From positions 1 to 60,323 of the forward strand of contig JAIMAR010000002.1 of assembly GCA_023511855.1 (NCBI GenBank): a DNA stretch of 60,323 nt, written 5' to 3'. This document shows positions 1 to 13,000 of this stretch, piece by piece. Under the pieces are notes generated by a model. The model made no database searches, was not told the DNA's origin, and was given only the letters and a program-made list of their open reading frames with translations. Source of the DNA: Bryobacteraceae bacterium (lineage in GTDB: Bacteria > Acidobacteriota > Terriglobia > Bryobacterales > Bryobacteraceae). The position numbers and the translations under genes were made by a program. Positions within the stretch are counted from its first letter, which is position 1, and each line of letters starts with the position of its first letter.

Positions 1-182
1 ATCTACGGGCTAGTAGTACAGAGGGCACAGAGAACACGGAGAAACACGGAGAAGGCAAACCACAGAGGGCACAGAGGACACAGAGAAACACGGAGAAGGC
101 AAACCACAGAGGGCGCAGAGGACACAGACAAACACGGAGAAGACAAACCACGGGGGACAAGGAGGGCACGGAGAAGGTCAAC
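1..182. repeat. 44-bp tandem repeat array
   Basis: Three or more head-to-tail copies of a 44-base unit rich in CACAGAGG, GACACAGAG and ACACGGAGAAGG blocks lie at about 17-60, 61-104 and 105-148, followed by a decayed copy to about 182. Copies 2 and 3 differ at only a few bases. The strand is almost free of T. No believable gene spans it. Similar CACAGAGGCACAGAG-type intergenic repeats are, from general knowledge, common in acidobacterial and planctomycete genomes. Confidence 0.85.
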
Positions 183-251
183 CGATTCCAGGGTGGCGCT
201 GGGTGAGGGTTGGCGGTGCGCGCCGGGAGGGCGGTGGGTGAAGGGGGCCCA

Positions 252-390
252 GGCCGGCAGGAATGCCGGCCGACAGGCCTGGAGGCCTGCCCCACAAAAC
301 TCGGCCGGCAGACAAGAATGTCTACCGTACAAAAACAGCCTGGTCTACAAAGCTCGGCCGGAGCAGACAAGAATGTCTGCCCCACAATGA
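252..390. repeat. Interspersed GCCGG / AGACAAGAATGTCT repeat family
   Basis: Three diverged copies of a short element follow one another. Each has a CGGCCGG-type core, a small palindrome, and a tail resembling GCCCCACAA. The 13-mer GACAAGAATGTCT occurs at 311-323 and again at 366-378, inside a palindrome with arms AGACA/TGTCT. The first copy (253-298) carries nested GGCCGGCA and AGGCCT palindromes. With the 44-bp array it fills the gene-free stretch 1-465. Function unknown; it resembles REP-type dispersed repeats. Confidence 0.65.
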
Positions 391-465
391 GGCTCGCCCA
401 CAAGAGGAGGCATACGGTATTGGGGCGGGCGCAGGCTGGCAGCCGGCGCCCACCCAAGGCAGGAG

Positions 466-1203
466 TTACTTGATCCGCTCGTCGCGTTCGACTTTGCCGT
501 CGCGGACGTGGATGACGCGGTGGGCGTACATGGCGATGTCGTGCTCGTGGGTCACCAACACGATGGTGTTGCCCTGCTTGTGGAGCACATCAAAGAGGCC
601 CATGATCTCATTGCCAGTGGCGGAGTCCAGATTGCCCGTGGGCTCATCGGCCAGCAAAATGGAGGGGTTGTTCACCAGAGCCCGGGCGATCGCCACGCGC
701 TGCCGCTGACCGCCGGACAACTCGCTGGGCTTGTGGTACATGCGGGACTCCAGGTCCACCATTCGAAGCGCCTCTTTGGCGCGCTCGATGCGGGCCTCGG
801 CGGGGATGCCGGCGTAAATCAGGGGAAGCTCTACATTATGGAGAGCGGTGGCGCGCGGGAGCAGGTTGAAGGTCTGGAAAACGAACCCGATCTCTTTGTT
901 GCGGATCCGGGCAAGCTCGTCGTCGCTCAGATCGGAAACCAACTGCCCATTGATATAGTACTCACCGCTTGTGGGAGTGTCCAAACATCCGATCAGGTTC
1001 ATCAGCGTGGACTTCCCGGAACCGGAAGGTCCCATGATGGCCACATACTCACCACGGTGGATGGTCAAATCAACGCCGGAAACGGCGTGAATCTCCTGAT
1101 CGCCCATCACATAAGTCTTCCAAAGATTGTGGGTCTGGATGACCACTCCCTCGCGCTTCAACTGTTCGCCGCGTTCTCTGATTTCTGAGACTGCTCTTGC
1201 CAT
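466..1203 (-). CDS. ABC transporter ATP-binding protein (LolD/MacB-type)
   Basis: This is a 245-residue ABC ATPase. It has Walker A GPSGSGKS (58-65), a Q-loop Gln near 110, the signature LSGGQ (162-166), Walker B ILLADE (182-187) and a switch His in VLVTHE. The length, the [10 protein letters not shown] stretch and its position behind a membrane-fusion protein fit the LolD/MacB/FtsE group, which powers lipoprotein release or tripartite efflux at the inner membrane. It starts 36 bases after the adaptor gene ends, with a GAAGG ribosome site, so the two are probably one operon. The matching FtsX/MacB permease does not follow within the window; repeats do. Family assignment is firm, substrate unknown. 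Confidence 0.93.
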   Translation of the reverse strand: MARAVSEIRERGEQLKREGVVIQTHNLWKTYVMGDQEIHAVSGVDLTIHRGEYVAIMGPSGSGKSTLMNLIGCLDTPTSGEYYINGQLVSDLSDDELARIRNKEIGFVFQTFNLLPRATALHNVELPLIYAGIPAEARIERAKEALRMVDLESRMYHKPSELSGGQRQRVAIARALVNNPSILLADEPTGNLDSATGNEIMGLFDVLHKQGNTIVLVTHEHDIAMYAHRVIHVRDGKVERDERIK

Positions 1204-1239
1204 GGTTAACCTTCTCTCACCGGAGACTGGCGGCCCCTT

Positions 1240-2658
1240 TTATAGAGCCTTTGAAGTCTCCGTACGGTTGTCTATTTTCACACGGGTTTCGTTTCGTAAG
1301 GTCCGGATGACCCGGTAGCTGCCCGTGATGATCTCATCGCCTTCTTTCAGCCCGCCTAACAACTCGATATAGGTGGCGCCAGTGATGCCGGTGTCCACTT
1401 TCCGGAAAACGGCCTTCCCGTCCTGGACCACGAAGACCCCTTGAACTTCCTCGCTCAACTCCTTCTGTTTGGCGGGGTCAGTCGCGGCTGCCGCCTGGAC
1501 TCCTTTCTTCGGCTTGGGCAACAAGTCACCCTTTTGCCGGACGGTCAACGCCTGGATCGGAATAGATAAGACGTTGCTGCGGGTGGCTGTGGTTATCTTT
1601 GCGGTGCAAGACAGGCCTGGGCGGATCTCCGGCGGGGGGTTATCCAGCGCGATAACCACTTTAAAATCTTTCGCTTCCTGGCTGGAGATGGCGCTTTGAG
1701 AAGCAGCCAAGCCGGTGGAGCGCAGAATGGCGGTGTTGCCGATCTCGATGACGTGGCCTTTGAAGGTCCGGTTGGGCAGGGCATCGATCGTGATGTCGGC
1801 GATCTGGCCGTTCTGGATGCTGACGATATCGGCCTCATCGACCTTGACCTCGGCGGTGATAAGCGACATGTCGGCGATGGTCATAATGAGGCTGGCGGGA
1901 GAATTCTGGATGCCGGGGACGACGGTCTCGCCCACGCGGACGGGCAGGTTGGTCACGATGCCGTCGATGGGCGAGGTGGCCAAGTGCTTGTTCAAAACGT
2001 CTTTCACCCGAACCAAAGAGGCCTGGATTTGGGCGACCCGCTTCTGGGCCGAGGCTAGGGAGGCGGCAGTTTGCATCCGCTGGGCTTCGGCCTGGGCGAG
2101 GCGGGCTTCGGCTTCGCGCAAGGTCGCGGCGGCCGCTTCAGCCTGGGCCCTGCGTAAGTCAAACTCCTGCTTGGCGATGAGGCGTTCGGCGTAGAGCTGC
2201 TGGCTGCGTTCGAAGTCCAGATTGGCTCGCTGCAACTCAGCACGAGCGCGGTCCACCGAGGCCTTCAAGGTCCGGAGGCTTTCATCGGCGGCCTTCAAAG
2301 CGGCCTCGGCGCCCGTCACTTCGGCTTGAGCGGCACTGAGGTTGGCTAATTGGGCATTGACGTCGGCTCCGGCCTGCACGGACTCCAGTTTGGCTAGCAA
2401 TTGCCCTTTGGTAACGCGGTCGCCCTCTTTGACGAGGATCTCGGTGAGGCGCCCCATGACATTGGCGCCGATGTTGACGTAGTTTCTGGGCCGGATCTCA
2501 CCGGAGGCGGTCACCGTGGCGGTCAGGTCCTGCCGAATGACCTTTCCAGTTTGCACGGTTACGATGTCGGCTTGACTCTTGTTGACTCCGTAGTAGACGG
2601 ATCCCGCCAGGATTGCGGCGACGCCAATCGACAGCCAAATTTTGACCGGTTTTTTCAC
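1240..2658 (-). CDS. Efflux periplasmic adaptor (membrane-fusion protein, MacA/RND-type)
   Basis: A 472-residue adaptor with an uncleaved N-terminal membrane anchor (about 8-25), a biotinyl-lipoyl half (IGANVMGRLTEILVKEGD), a long Ala/Gln/Glu-rich coiled-coil hairpin (about 100-215), the second lipoyl half (SPIDGIVTNLPVRVGE) and a beta-barrel/membrane-proximal region. Such proteins bridge an inner-membrane pump and an outer-membrane channel. The start is GTG at 2658 with an upstream GGAG. Its partner is the ABC ATPase directly downstream, which favours a MacAB-like system over a proton-driven RND pump. Residues 375-400 (KPKKGVQAAAATDPAKQKE) form a low-complexity insertion in the membrane-proximal part. 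Confidence 0.9.
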   Translation of the reverse strand: MKKPVKIWLSIGVAAILAGSVYYGVNKSQADIVTVQTGKVIRQDLTATVTASGEIRPRNYVNIGANVMGRLTEILVKEGDRVTKGQLLAKLESVQAGADVNAQLANLSAAQAEVTGAEAALKAADESLRTLKASVDRARAELQRANLDFERSQQLYAERLIAKQEFDLRRAQAEAAAATLREAEARLAQAEAQRMQTAASLASAQKRVAQIQASLVRVKDVLNKHLATSPIDGIVTNLPVRVGETVVPGIQNSPASLIMTIADMSLITAEVKVDEADIVSIQNGQIADITIDALPNRTFKGHVIEIGNTAILRSTGLAASQSAISSQEAKDFKVVIALDNPPPEIRPGLSCTAKITTATRSNVLSIPIQALTVRQKGDLLPKPKKGVQAAAATDPAKQKELSEEVQGVFVVQDGKAVFRKVDTGITGATYIELLGGLKEGDEIITGSYRVIRTLRNETRVKIDNRTETSKAL

Positions 2659-2744
2659 CGCGTGGGCTCCATGGACAGTAGACGCAGATTAGCGGCCAAA
2701 TGTTCGGGCTTGCGGAGCTAATTTCATGCTACCACGGGAGGAGG

Positions 2745-3701
2745 TCAGGCCCCCAGGCCGCTGAAGAAATTGCCCATGCACCGGAACTTCTGGTAGCGGC
2801 GTTCCAGGAGCTCCGCGGAGGGAAGTGCGCTCAATTCGGCCAGGGCGCGGCGGAGGGCCTCAGCGAGGAGGGCGGCGGCCTGGTCCGGGTTTGTGTGAGC
2901 GCCTTCACCCGGTTCGGGGATGATCTCGTCGATCAAACCGAGGCCTTTGAGGTCCTGGGCGGTGAGCTTCAAGGCGTTGGCCGCCAGTTCCGCTTTGGAG
3001 GCATCCCGCCAGATAATGGCCGCGCAGCTTTCCGGAGAGATGACGCTGTAGACCGCGTTTTCGAGCATGTACACACGGTCGCCGACGCCGAGGGCCAAAG
3101 CGCCGCCACTGCCGCCCTCGCCGATGCAGACGACGATGATAGGCACCGGCAGGCGGGACATCTCGCGGAGATTCACCGCGATGGCTTCCGCTTGGCCGCG
3201 TTCTTCGGCGTCGACGCCGGGATAAGCGCCGGGGGTATCGAGCAAGGTCAGAATCGGCCGGCCGAACTTGGCCGCCAGCCGCATGACTCGCAAGGCCTTT
3301 CGGTAGCCCTCGGGTTTGGGCATACCGAAGTTGCGGTAAAGCTTCTGCTTGGTGTCACGGCCCTTCTGCTGGCCGGCGACCATAATCGGGTGGCCTTCAA
3401 AGAAGCCGAAACCGCACACGATGGCGGGGTCATCGGCGAAGGCGCGGTCCCCGTGAAGCTCGTGGAAGCCGGTGATCAGGCGCTGAATATAGTCGAGCGA
3501 GTGGGGACGTTTGGGGTGGCGGGCGAGTTGGACCCTCTGCCAAGGCCCGCTCGGTGAGACCTCAGCCTGGAGCCTTTTCAACTCGGCCTCGATCTGTTGC
3601 AGCCGCGGCTCCGCCTGCGGGTTAGCCGCGCGGATTGCGGCCAGCTCCCGCTCGAGGGCTTCCACCCGTTGCTTGGCCGATTGCAGATCCATCCTTTTCA
3701 T
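2745..3701 (-). CDS. accA: Acetyl-CoA carboxylase carboxyltransferase subunit alpha
   Basis: This is a 318-residue AccA, the usual length. It transfers the carboxyl group from biotinylated BCCP to acetyl-CoA together with AccD, the first step of fatty-acid synthesis in the cytosol. Diagnostic stretches are the N-terminal coiled coil, [11 protein letters not shown], the oxyanion-hole region TPGAYPG followed by [11 protein letters not shown], and [15 protein letters not shown]. It lies 86 bases downstream of dnaE on the same strand, a dnaE-accA arrangement found in many bacteria. No strong ribosome site is seen before the ATG at 3701; the alternative ATG at residue 4 would change little. Confidence 0.97.
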   Translation of the reverse strand: MKRMDLQSAKQRVEALERELAAIRAANPQAEPRLQQIEAELKRLQAEVSPSGPWQRVQLARHPKRPHSLDYIQRLITGFHELHGDRAFADDPAIVCGFGFFEGHPIMVAGQQKGRDTKQKLYRNFGMPKPEGYRKALRVMRLAAKFGRPILTLLDTPGAYPGVDAEERGQAEAIAVNLREMSRLPVPIIVVCIGEGGSGGALALGVGDRVYMLENAVYSVISPESCAAIIWRDASKAELAANALKLTAQDLKGLGLIDEIIPEPGEGAHTNPDQAAALLAEALRRALAELSALPSAELLERRYQKFRCMGNFFSGLGA

Positions 3702-3787
3702 GATAGTCGGTCAGCCCGGCCGGTGGGGGCTCCGCGCTTACAGTTTGACCACAACGGCGATGGTCCATGAGGAGTATGGGCCGAAGC

Positions 3788-7255
<3,468 letters not shown>

Positions 7256-7301
7256 CGCGCTTCCAGTACAGCCACCCGGGGGAAGTAGAGTCCAACTCTG
7301 G

Positions 7302-7375
7302 TAGGGACGGGCAGATTCGAACTGCCGACCTGCCGCTTAGGAGGCGGCTGCTCTATCCATCTGAGCTACGTCCCC
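7302..7375 (-). tRNA. tRNA-Arg (anticodon CCT)
   Basis: A clover-leaf folds on the minus strand: acceptor GGGGACG pairs with CGTCCCT (first pair G-U), D arm GCTC/GAGC, anticodon stem GCCGC/GCGGC around loop CTCCTAA (anticodon CCT), T arm GGCAG-TTCGAAT-CTGCC, discriminator A. It is 74 nt without an encoded terminal A of CCA. It sits between purD and dnaE in the same direction. Confidence 0.93.
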
Positions 7376-7414
7376 GACCTGCTTCGCCGGCCGGCCGATG
7401 GCCTCCAGCAGCCT

Positions 7415-8698
7415 TCATTCTAGCGCAGGCCAACGCTTGAGTCCTTTGAGCCCGATATCGCGGCGGTAGTGCATCCCCTCGAAATGGATCTTGCTTACGG
7501 CGGCGTAGCAGTTCGCGATGGCGGAGCTCAGGTCGGCACCTGCCGCTGTGACGCCCAGCACGCGCCCGCCGGAGGTCACAAGGCGGCCATTCTCAATGCG
7601 GGTTCCTGCGTGGAATACGCACGCGCCCAGACTCTCGGCCTCTTCAATGCCGAAGACTGGATCGCCTTTGCGAGGGGTTCCTGGGTAACCGGCGGCGGCC
7701 AGGACGACGCACACCGACGGGCCTGTGCGCCAGCGGATTGGCCCGGGACGCAATTCCCCAGCCGCGGCGCCCTCCAGCAGCGGGAGCAGATCGTCGTCCA
7801 TGCGGTGCATCAAGGCTTGGGTCTCCGGATCTCCCAGGCGCACGTTGAATTCTAGGACCTTGGGTTCGCCTTCCACCATCATGAGCCCGGCGTACAGGAA
7901 GCCGGAGAAAGGCCGCCCTTCCCGGCGCATGCCCTCGACTACGGGATAGATCACGCGTTCGAGAATGAGGTCATGCTGGCGAGCGGTAAGGATGCGGCTG
8001 TCACAGTAAGCTCCCATGCCGCCTGTATTCGGTCCCTGATCGCCGTCAAAGACCGCCTTGTGGTCCTGGGTAGGCTCCAGGGGAACCACATGAGTCCCGT
8101 CGGTTAGGGCGATGAAGCTTACCTCTTCGCCTTCAAGAAACTCCTCGATGACCAGCCTGCGGCCGGCTTCCCCGACCAGGGAACCAGACATCAGCGCCCT
8201 GGCGGTCTGTTCGGCTTCTTCCCGCGTGCGCGCTATGCAGACGCCTTTGCCGGCAGCCAGACCGTCGGCCTTGAGCACCACGGGGCAAGGAAAACGGCGC
8301 AAGGCGTGGAGGGCGTCCCCGAGATTGTCGGCGCAGGAGTATTGGGCAGTCGGTACGCCGAAGCGGCGCATGGCTTCCTTGGCGAAGATCTTGCTGCCTT
8401 CAAGTTGCGCCGCCGCCGCGGAAGGGCCGACAATTCGCCGCCCGCGGGCGCGAAACAGGTCAACGATGCCGTCCACTAGAGGCGCCTCGGGGCCGACCAC
8501 GGTCAGATCTGCTCCAACGGTTTCGGCTACCGAAAGGAAACCTTCGGGTGTGGGGCTGGCCGGCGCGATGCACTCCGCCAGGCGAGCGATCCCTGGGTTG
8601 CCCGGACTGGCGTACAGCTTCGTCGAGGCCGGGCTTTGCGCCAGCCGCCAGACCAGCGCGTGCTCCCGGCCGCCGCTGCCAACTACGAGGATGGTCAC
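7415..8698 (-). CDS. purD: Phosphoribosylamine-glycine ligase (GAR synthetase)
   Basis: This 427-residue ATP-grasp enzyme joins glycine to 5-phosphoribosylamine with ATP, the second step of purine synthesis. The N-terminus VVGSGGREHAL and later VGPEAPLVDGIVD are PurD hallmarks. The ATP-grasp core follows: VLKADGLAAGKGV, EEFLEGEEVSFIALTDG, GPNTGGMGAY and FNVRLGDPETQ. Start is GTG at 8698 with AAGGAG about ten bases upstream. It diverges from mnmG across 67 bases. Length and motifs are ordinary. Confidence 0.97.
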   Translation of the reverse strand: MTILVVGSGGREHALVWRLAQSPASTKLYASPGNPGIARLAECIAPASPTPEGFLSVAETVGADLTVVGPEAPLVDGIVDLFRARGRRIVGPSAAAAQLEGSKIFAKEAMRRFGVPTAQYSCADNLGDALHALRRFPCPVVLKADGLAAGKGVCIARTREEAEQTARALMSGSLVGEAGRRLVIEEFLEGEEVSFIALTDGTHVVPLEPTQDHKAVFDGDQGPNTGGMGAYCDSRILTARQHDLILERVIYPVVEGMRREGRPFSGFLYAGLMMVEGEPKVLEFNVRLGDPETQALMHRMDDDLLPLLEGAAAGELRPGPIRWRTGPSVCVVLAAAGYPGTPRKGDPVFGIEEAESLGACVFHAGTRIENGRLVTSGGRVLGVTAAGADLSSAIANCYAAVSKIHFEGMHYRRDIGLKGLKRWPALE

Positions 8699-8721
8699 TT
8701 CAACGGGCTCCTTGGGTAGAT

Positions 8722-8751
8722 TTGTTGCTGAGTGTCCAACTTTCTTAGAAT
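8722..8751 (+). promoter_or_regulatory. Putative sigma-70 promoter for mnmG
   Basis: TTGTTG (8722-8727) and TAGAAT (8746-8751) are separated by 18 bases in the purD/mnmG divergent gap, 14 bases before the mnmG TTG start. Recognised by consensus match only. Confidence 0.4.
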
Positions 8752-8765
8752 AGAACTAATCTCCG

Positions 8766-10607
8766 TTGGGCTTCACCAGTCACTTTGACGTCATTGTCGT
8801 CGGAGCCGGCCATGCGGGCTGCGAGGCCGCCCGTGCCGCCGCACGAATGGGTTGCCGAACCGCGCTGGTGACGATGAATCTTGACCTGATCGCCCAAATG
8901 TCTTGTAATCCGGCCGTGGGTGGGATTGCCAAAGGCCATCTGGTGCGGGAGGTGGATGCCTTGGGTGGAGTGATCGGGGAGGTGGCGGACCGGGCGGGCA
9001 TCCAGTTCCGTCTGCTGAATACGAGCCGGGGACCAGCGGTCTGGTCACCGAGGGCGCAGTGCGACAAGCAGCTCTACCGGGCAACGATGAGGGAGGTGCT
9101 GGAGCAAGAGCCGAACTTGCGAATCATGCAAGGTGAGGCCGCGGGGTTGATTTTGAGGGGTGACGTGGAGAGGCGATTCGCCGGCGTTGGTCTCCTCGAT
9201 GGCCGGATTCTGCAAGGCGAGGCGGCCGTGATCACCACGGGGACTTTCTTGAATGGGCTTGCGCACGTAGGTGAAAATACTTACACCTGCGGCAGGAATG
9301 GCGAGCCCGCCTCGGAGCTGCTGGCCACGCAGATCCGCGGTCTCGGCCTGCGTTGGATCCGGCTCAAAACCGGCACCCCGCCACGGCTGGATGGGCGAAC
9401 CATCGACTGGAGCCATTTTGAGCCGCAGGATGGGGACCGGGACCCCACACCGTTTTCTTTCCTGACAGAGCGAATTGATCGAGCTCAGGTTCGATGTCAC
9501 ATTGCTTACACCAATCCCGAGACCCATCGGATTTTGCGGGAGAACATCAGTCGGTCACCTCTTTTCAGCGGCAAGATCCAAGGCATCGGGCCGCGATACT
9601 GTCCCTCCATTGAAGACAAGGTGGTAAAGTTTCCGGACAAGGAACGCCACCAAATCTTTCTCGAGCCGGAAGGCCTGAACACGTTCGAGGTTTACTTGAA
9701 TGGCTTGTCAACGAGCATGCCGTTGGATGTCCAGGCGAAGGTCATCGCGTCTATACCGGGCTTGGAGAGGGCCGAGATGATCCGGCCGGGGTACGCCATC
9801 GAGTACGATGCGGTCGACCCGCGAGAACTGCTCCAAAGCCTTGAGGTGAAAACGATCCGTGGCCTGTTCCTGGCGGGGCAGATCAACGGGACTTCGGGCT
9901 ACGAGGAGGCTGCCGCCCAGGGAATTATGGCCGGCATTAACGCGGTACGGCGGTTGCGGGGCCAGGATCCCGTTGTATTGAATCGGTCAGAGGCATACAT
10001 CGGGATACTCATAGATGACCTTGTGACGAAAGGGGTCGATGAGCCGTACCGGATGTTCACTTCGAGGGCTGAGTTTCGGTTAAAGCTGAGGATCGACAAT
10101 GCAGACGAGCGCTTAACCCCGCTCGCGCACGATCTGGGACTGACGACGGCCAGGCGCTGGTCGCTGCTCCAGCGGAAAATAGCACAGAAGCAAACGATAT
10201 TGCGATGGCTTTCTAACGGGCGCGCCAATTCCGGAGACGGGCTGCGCCTGCGGGATTGGCTCAAACGCCCCGAGAACAGGATCGAGGCGTTGCGACAACG
10301 CATTGAAGCGGACCTGAAAGAGCCGCTCGTGCGTCACGTGCTGACAACCGTAGAGACAGAGCTGAAGTACGAGGGGTATATAGCGCAGCAGGACCGCCTG
10401 GCGGGGCGTTTGCAGGAGGCCGAGAGCCGTCGGATCCCTCCCCATTTCGACTATGGCTCCGTGCCTGGGTTGTCCCGCGAGGTACAGGATAAGCTGATCC
10501 GAGTGCGGCCGCTGACGCTCGGCCAAGCCTCTAGAATCCCCGGCGTGACCCCCGCGGCGATTGCGGTGCTCGATGTATACTTGACGCTTTCGAGCCGGCA
10601 TTCATGA
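8766..10607 (+). CDS. mnmG: tRNA uridine-5-carboxymethylaminomethyl modification enzyme MnmG (GidA)
   Basis: A 613-residue FAD enzyme that, with MnmE, modifies wobble U34 of certain tRNAs using methylene-THF. The Rossmann FAD motif [14 protein letters not shown] spans residues 9-22. Other family blocks are [39 protein letters not shown] and [16 protein letters not shown], and the C-terminal helical tRNA/MnmE-binding domain is present. The start is TTG at 8766; no in-frame ATG lies near it. Its stop overlaps the rsmG start by four bases (ATGA). The order mnmG-rsmG-parA-parB is the classical origin-proximal cluster, although mnmE is not in the window. Confidence 0.97.
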   Translation: MGFTSHFDVIVVGAGHAGCEAARAAARMGCRTALVTMNLDLIAQMSCNPAVGGIAKGHLVREVDALGGVIGEVADRAGIQFRLLNTSRGPAVWSPRAQCDKQLYRATMREVLEQEPNLRIMQGEAAGLILRGDVERRFAGVGLLDGRILQGEAAVITTGTFLNGLAHVGENTYTCGRNGEPASELLATQIRGLGLRWIRLKTGTPPRLDGRTIDWSHFEPQDGDRDPTPFSFLTERIDRAQVRCHIAYTNPETHRILRENISRSPLFSGKIQGIGPRYCPSIEDKVVKFPDKERHQIFLEPEGLNTFEVYLNGLSTSMPLDVQAKVIASIPGLERAEMIRPGYAIEYDAVDPRELLQSLEVKTIRGLFLAGQINGTSGYEEAAAQGIMAGINAVRRLRGQDPVVLNRSEAYIGILIDDLVTKGVDEPYRMFTSRAEFRLKLRIDNADERLTPLAHDLGLTTARRWSLLQRKIAQKQTILRWLSNGRANSGDGLRLRDWLKRPENRIEALRQRIEADLKEPLVRHVLTTVETELKYEGYIAQQDRLAGRLQEAESRRIPPHFDYGSVPGLSREVQDKLIRVRPLTLGQASRIPGVTPAAIAVLDVYLTLSSRHS

Positions 10608-11206
10608 GCTTTTTCCGGGAGCTCCTTGCCACAAAGGTGGCGCCATTCCTTGCGCTCAGCGAAAGCCAGCTGCTGATGCTGGAACAGCATTGGGAGTTGT
10701 TGAAGCGCTGGAACCGGAGGCTCAACCTGACGGCGATCACAAAGGAGGCAGATGCGGTTACGCGGCACTACGCCGAGTCGCTGTTTGTCGCTGTTCAGCT
10801 CCCGGCAGGGCAGTTGAAGATTGCAGACATTGGTTCTGGAGCAGGATTTCCCGGGGTACCCGTCGCCGTTGCCCGCCCAGAATGCAGAGTAACCTTGGTC
10901 GAATCCTCGCAAAAGAAAGCAGTCTTCCTAAGAGAGGCAACTCGTGGCTTGAGCAACGTGGAGGTTCTTTGCGCCAGAGCAGAGCAACTCAAGTCGGGAT
11001 ACGACTGGCTTGTCAGCCGCGCGGTTCGGCCGACAGATGTTTTGAGGTGTGCCAGAAGGGTTGGCTGCGGGGCGGCCCTATTGGTACGGACTAAAGATGC
11101 CGATCATCTGAGTGGGGGAGTGTGTCCTACGGGCGCCGTGGCGCCGTTGCCTTGGGACCCGTGGAGCTGTGTATTGCTAGTCCCTCCGGTTTCACGTGGA
11201 ACGTGA
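10604..11206 (+). CDS. rsmG: 16S rRNA (guanine527-N7)-methyltransferase RsmG (GidB)
   Basis: A 200-residue SAM-dependent methyltransferase of the GidB family. It has the N-terminal [16 protein letters not shown] signature, the SAM-binding motif [12 protein letters not shown] (about 75-86), [13 protein letters not shown] and the DWLVSRAV motif. It methylates G527 of 16S rRNA and is translationally coupled to mnmG by an ATGA overlap. Its last codons contain the first parS-like site (11188-11203), so coding and centromere sequence overlap. The C-terminal tail after about residue 165 is less conserved. Confidence 0.95.
   Translation: MSFFRELLATKVAPFLALSESQLLMLEQHWELLKRWNRRLNLTAITKEADAVTRHYAESLFVAVQLPAGQLKIADIGSGAGFPGVPVAVARPECRVTLVESSQKKAVFLREATRGLSNVEVLCARAEQLKSGYDWLVSRAVRPTDVLRCARRVGCGAALLVRTKDADHLSGGVCPTGAVAPLPWDPWSCVLLVPPVSRGT
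11188..11203. promoter_or_regulatory. parS-like ParB binding site 1
   Basis: GGTTTCACGTGGAACG matches the conserved bacterial parS palindrome (TGTTTCACGTGAAACA) at 13 of 16 positions. It lies in the final codons of rsmG, 128 bases before parA. Confidence 0.7.
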
Positions 11207-11225
11207 CCCTGGTGACGTGGGAAGG

Positions 11226-11241
11226 AATTTCACGTGAAACA
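11226..11241. promoter_or_regulatory. parS ParB binding site 2
   Basis: AATTTCACGTGAAACA matches the parS consensus at 14 of 16 positions, including the whole TTTCACGTGAAACA block. It lies between rsmG and parA, the usual place for a centromere site near parAB. Confidence 0.9.
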
Positions 11242-11330
11242 GCCTTTTCTGGGTTATCCGAGCCTCTCACCCGCCCTCTACCAACTGGAAAACTTGATAT
11301 GATGAGCTACTCTGGACCGGGAGGCAGGCG

Positions 11331-12113
11331 TTGGGAAGAGTCATCGCAATCGCCAATCAAAAGGGCGGAGTAGGCAAAACTACGACCGCCATCAATCTGG
11401 GCGCTTCATTGGCCGCAAACGATATCCGGGTGCTGGTCATCGACACAGACCCCCAAGGCAACTCCACGACGGGCCTAGGGGTACTTAAAGAGCCTGAGAA
11501 TCCCTCGCTCTATGACGCACTTCTTGGGGAGATGGCTCTTTCAGACGTCATTGTGAGCACGGCCTTTTACGGCTTGGAATTGGTCCCGGCAGACCGCAAC
11601 CTTGTCGGGGCCAATATCGAGCTCGTTGAACTCCCGGACCGGGAGCGGAGATTGAGATCCAAGCTCGAACCCATTCGAGACCGCTACGGATACATCTTGA
11701 TCGACTGCCCCCCCGCTCTGGACTTGCTCACCCTCAACGCCTTAGTGGCTGCGGATTCGGTCCTGATCCCAATCCAGTGCGAATTCTTCGCGCTCGAGGG
11801 AATCTCCCAGCTTCTGGACACAATCGAGAGGATCCGAACCTCTTTCCAGCACCCGCTGCGTATTGAGGGAGTCCTCCTCACCATGTACGACGACCGGACG
11901 AATCTGACGCGCCAAGTGGCGGCGGATTTGCGCGAGTTTTTCCGTGAAGAGGTCTTTGAAACGGTTATTCCCAGGAGCGTGCGCCTGGCGGAAGCCCCAA
12001 GTTTCGGGAAACCAATCCTCTCCTACGACGTCCGCTCCCGGGGAACGGAAGCGTATATCAAGCTGGCTAAGGAAATTCTGAGCAATGACCAACGTATCAG
12101 GGAATCCTCGTAA
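11331..12113 (+). CDS. parA: Chromosome partitioning ATPase ParA (Soj)
   Basis: A 260-residue ParA/MinD-type ATPase. The deviant Walker A KGGVGKTT is at residues 11-18, with the switch motif DTDPQGNSTTG and Walker B YILIDCPPALD. ATP-bound dimers coat the nucleoid and move ParB-parS complexes to segregate replicated origins. Start is TTG at 11331 with GGGAGG ahead of it; the next residues GRVIAIANQKGG fit the family N-terminus. The last 29 bases overlap parB in another frame, indicating coupled translation. Two parS sites lie just upstream. Confidence 0.96.
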   Translation: MGRVIAIANQKGGVGKTTTAINLGASLAANDIRVLVIDTDPQGNSTTGLGVLKEPENPSLYDALLGEMALSDVIVSTAFYGLELVPADRNLVGANIELVELPDRERRLRSKLEPIRDRYGYILIDCPPALDLLTLNALVAADSVLIPIQCEFFALEGISQLLDTIERIRTSFQHPLRIEGVLLTMYDDRTNLTRQVAADLREFFREEVFETVIPRSVRLAEAPSFGKPILSYDVRSRGTEAYIKLAKEILSNDQRIRESS

Positions 12114-12999
12114 AGCGCTTGGTAAAGGCCTGTCCTCCCTGTTAGGCCCCAAACCGCCGGTCGCCGGTGCCCAAACGGCGACCCTGGAACCGACCGCCCA
12201 AACCCCCACCGAGCAGGTAGTTCACATCCGTTTAGAAGACATCGATCCTAATCCATTGCAATGCCGCACGGTGTTTGACAATCAACGACTTCAGGAACTT
12301 GCCGATTCCATCCGATCCCACGGCGTGATTCAGCCGTTGGTTGTACGCCGAAGTGGTGCCCGCTTCCAGCTTGTCGCGGGAGAGCGCCGCTGGCGCGCAG
12401 CCAAAATGGCTGGCATGAAAGAGGTCCCGGCTCTCGTTCAGGACCTTTCGGACAACAGGCTGCTTGAAGTCACGCTGATCGAAAACATCCAGCGGGAGGA
12501 TCTGACCGCGATCGAGATTGCGCACGCATTTGAACGTTTGGTGAAGGAGGTCGGCCTCAGCCACGAGGAGATCGCCCGCAGGACCGGCAAGGACCGAAGC
12601 ACCATCAGCAACATGCTCCGCTTGCTCCGGCTCCCATCCGATGTGCAGCAGTTGGTTTCTGAACACCGCCTTTCGATGGGACACGCCCGGGCGATCCTTT
12701 CGTTGCCGAGTGAAGAGCTACAGCGTCAGGTTGCTGAGAAGACCGCCTCGCAAGGACTCTCGGTCAGGCAAGTGGAGCGGCTGGTTCACCGAATGACGGA
12801 ATCCAGGGAGCCCAAAAGCGCGGATGAGCCATCCCTGGATCCAAACTTGAAGGCCGCGGTTCAAGCACTGGAGGAAGCCCTGGGAACCCGGGTGCGAATC
12901 GTCTCGCGTGCGCAAGGGCGCGGGCGGATCGAGATCGAATTCTATTCCGAGGAGGACTTGCAGCGCCTATACGAGCTGCTGACCGGAGCTAAAAACTGA
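12085..12999 (+). CDS. parB: Chromosome partitioning protein ParB (Spo0J), CTPase and parS-binding
   Basis: A 304-residue ParB with the basic N-terminal ParA-stimulating segment (RKALGKGLSSLLG), the CTP-binding box GERRWRA (99-105), ENIQRED (133-139), a helix-turn-helix near 161-182 (EEIARRTGKDRSTISNML) and a C-terminal dimerisation domain. It loads at parS and spreads as a CTP-dependent clamp. The ATG at 12085 lies within the 3' end of parA, giving a 29-base overlap. No other parB candidate is seen in the window. Confidence 0.96.
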   Translation: MTNVSGNPRKALGKGLSSLLGPKPPVAGAQTATLEPTAQTPTEQVVHIRLEDIDPNPLQCRTVFDNQRLQELADSIRSHGVIQPLVVRRSGARFQLVAGERRWRAAKMAGMKEVPALVQDLSDNRLLEVTLIENIQREDLTAIEIAHAFERLVKEVGLSHEEIARRTGKDRSTISNMLRLLRLPSDVQQLVSEHRLSMGHARAILSLPSEELQRQVAEKTASQGLSVRQVERLVHRMTESREPKSADEPSLDPNLKAAVQALEEALGTRVRIVSRAQGRGRIEIEFYSEEDLQRLYELLTGAKN

Positions 13000-13000
13000 T

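Noticed and set aside
1-182. CRISPR array
   Set aside because: The 44-base units are directly adjacent with no unique spacers and no cas genes nearby.
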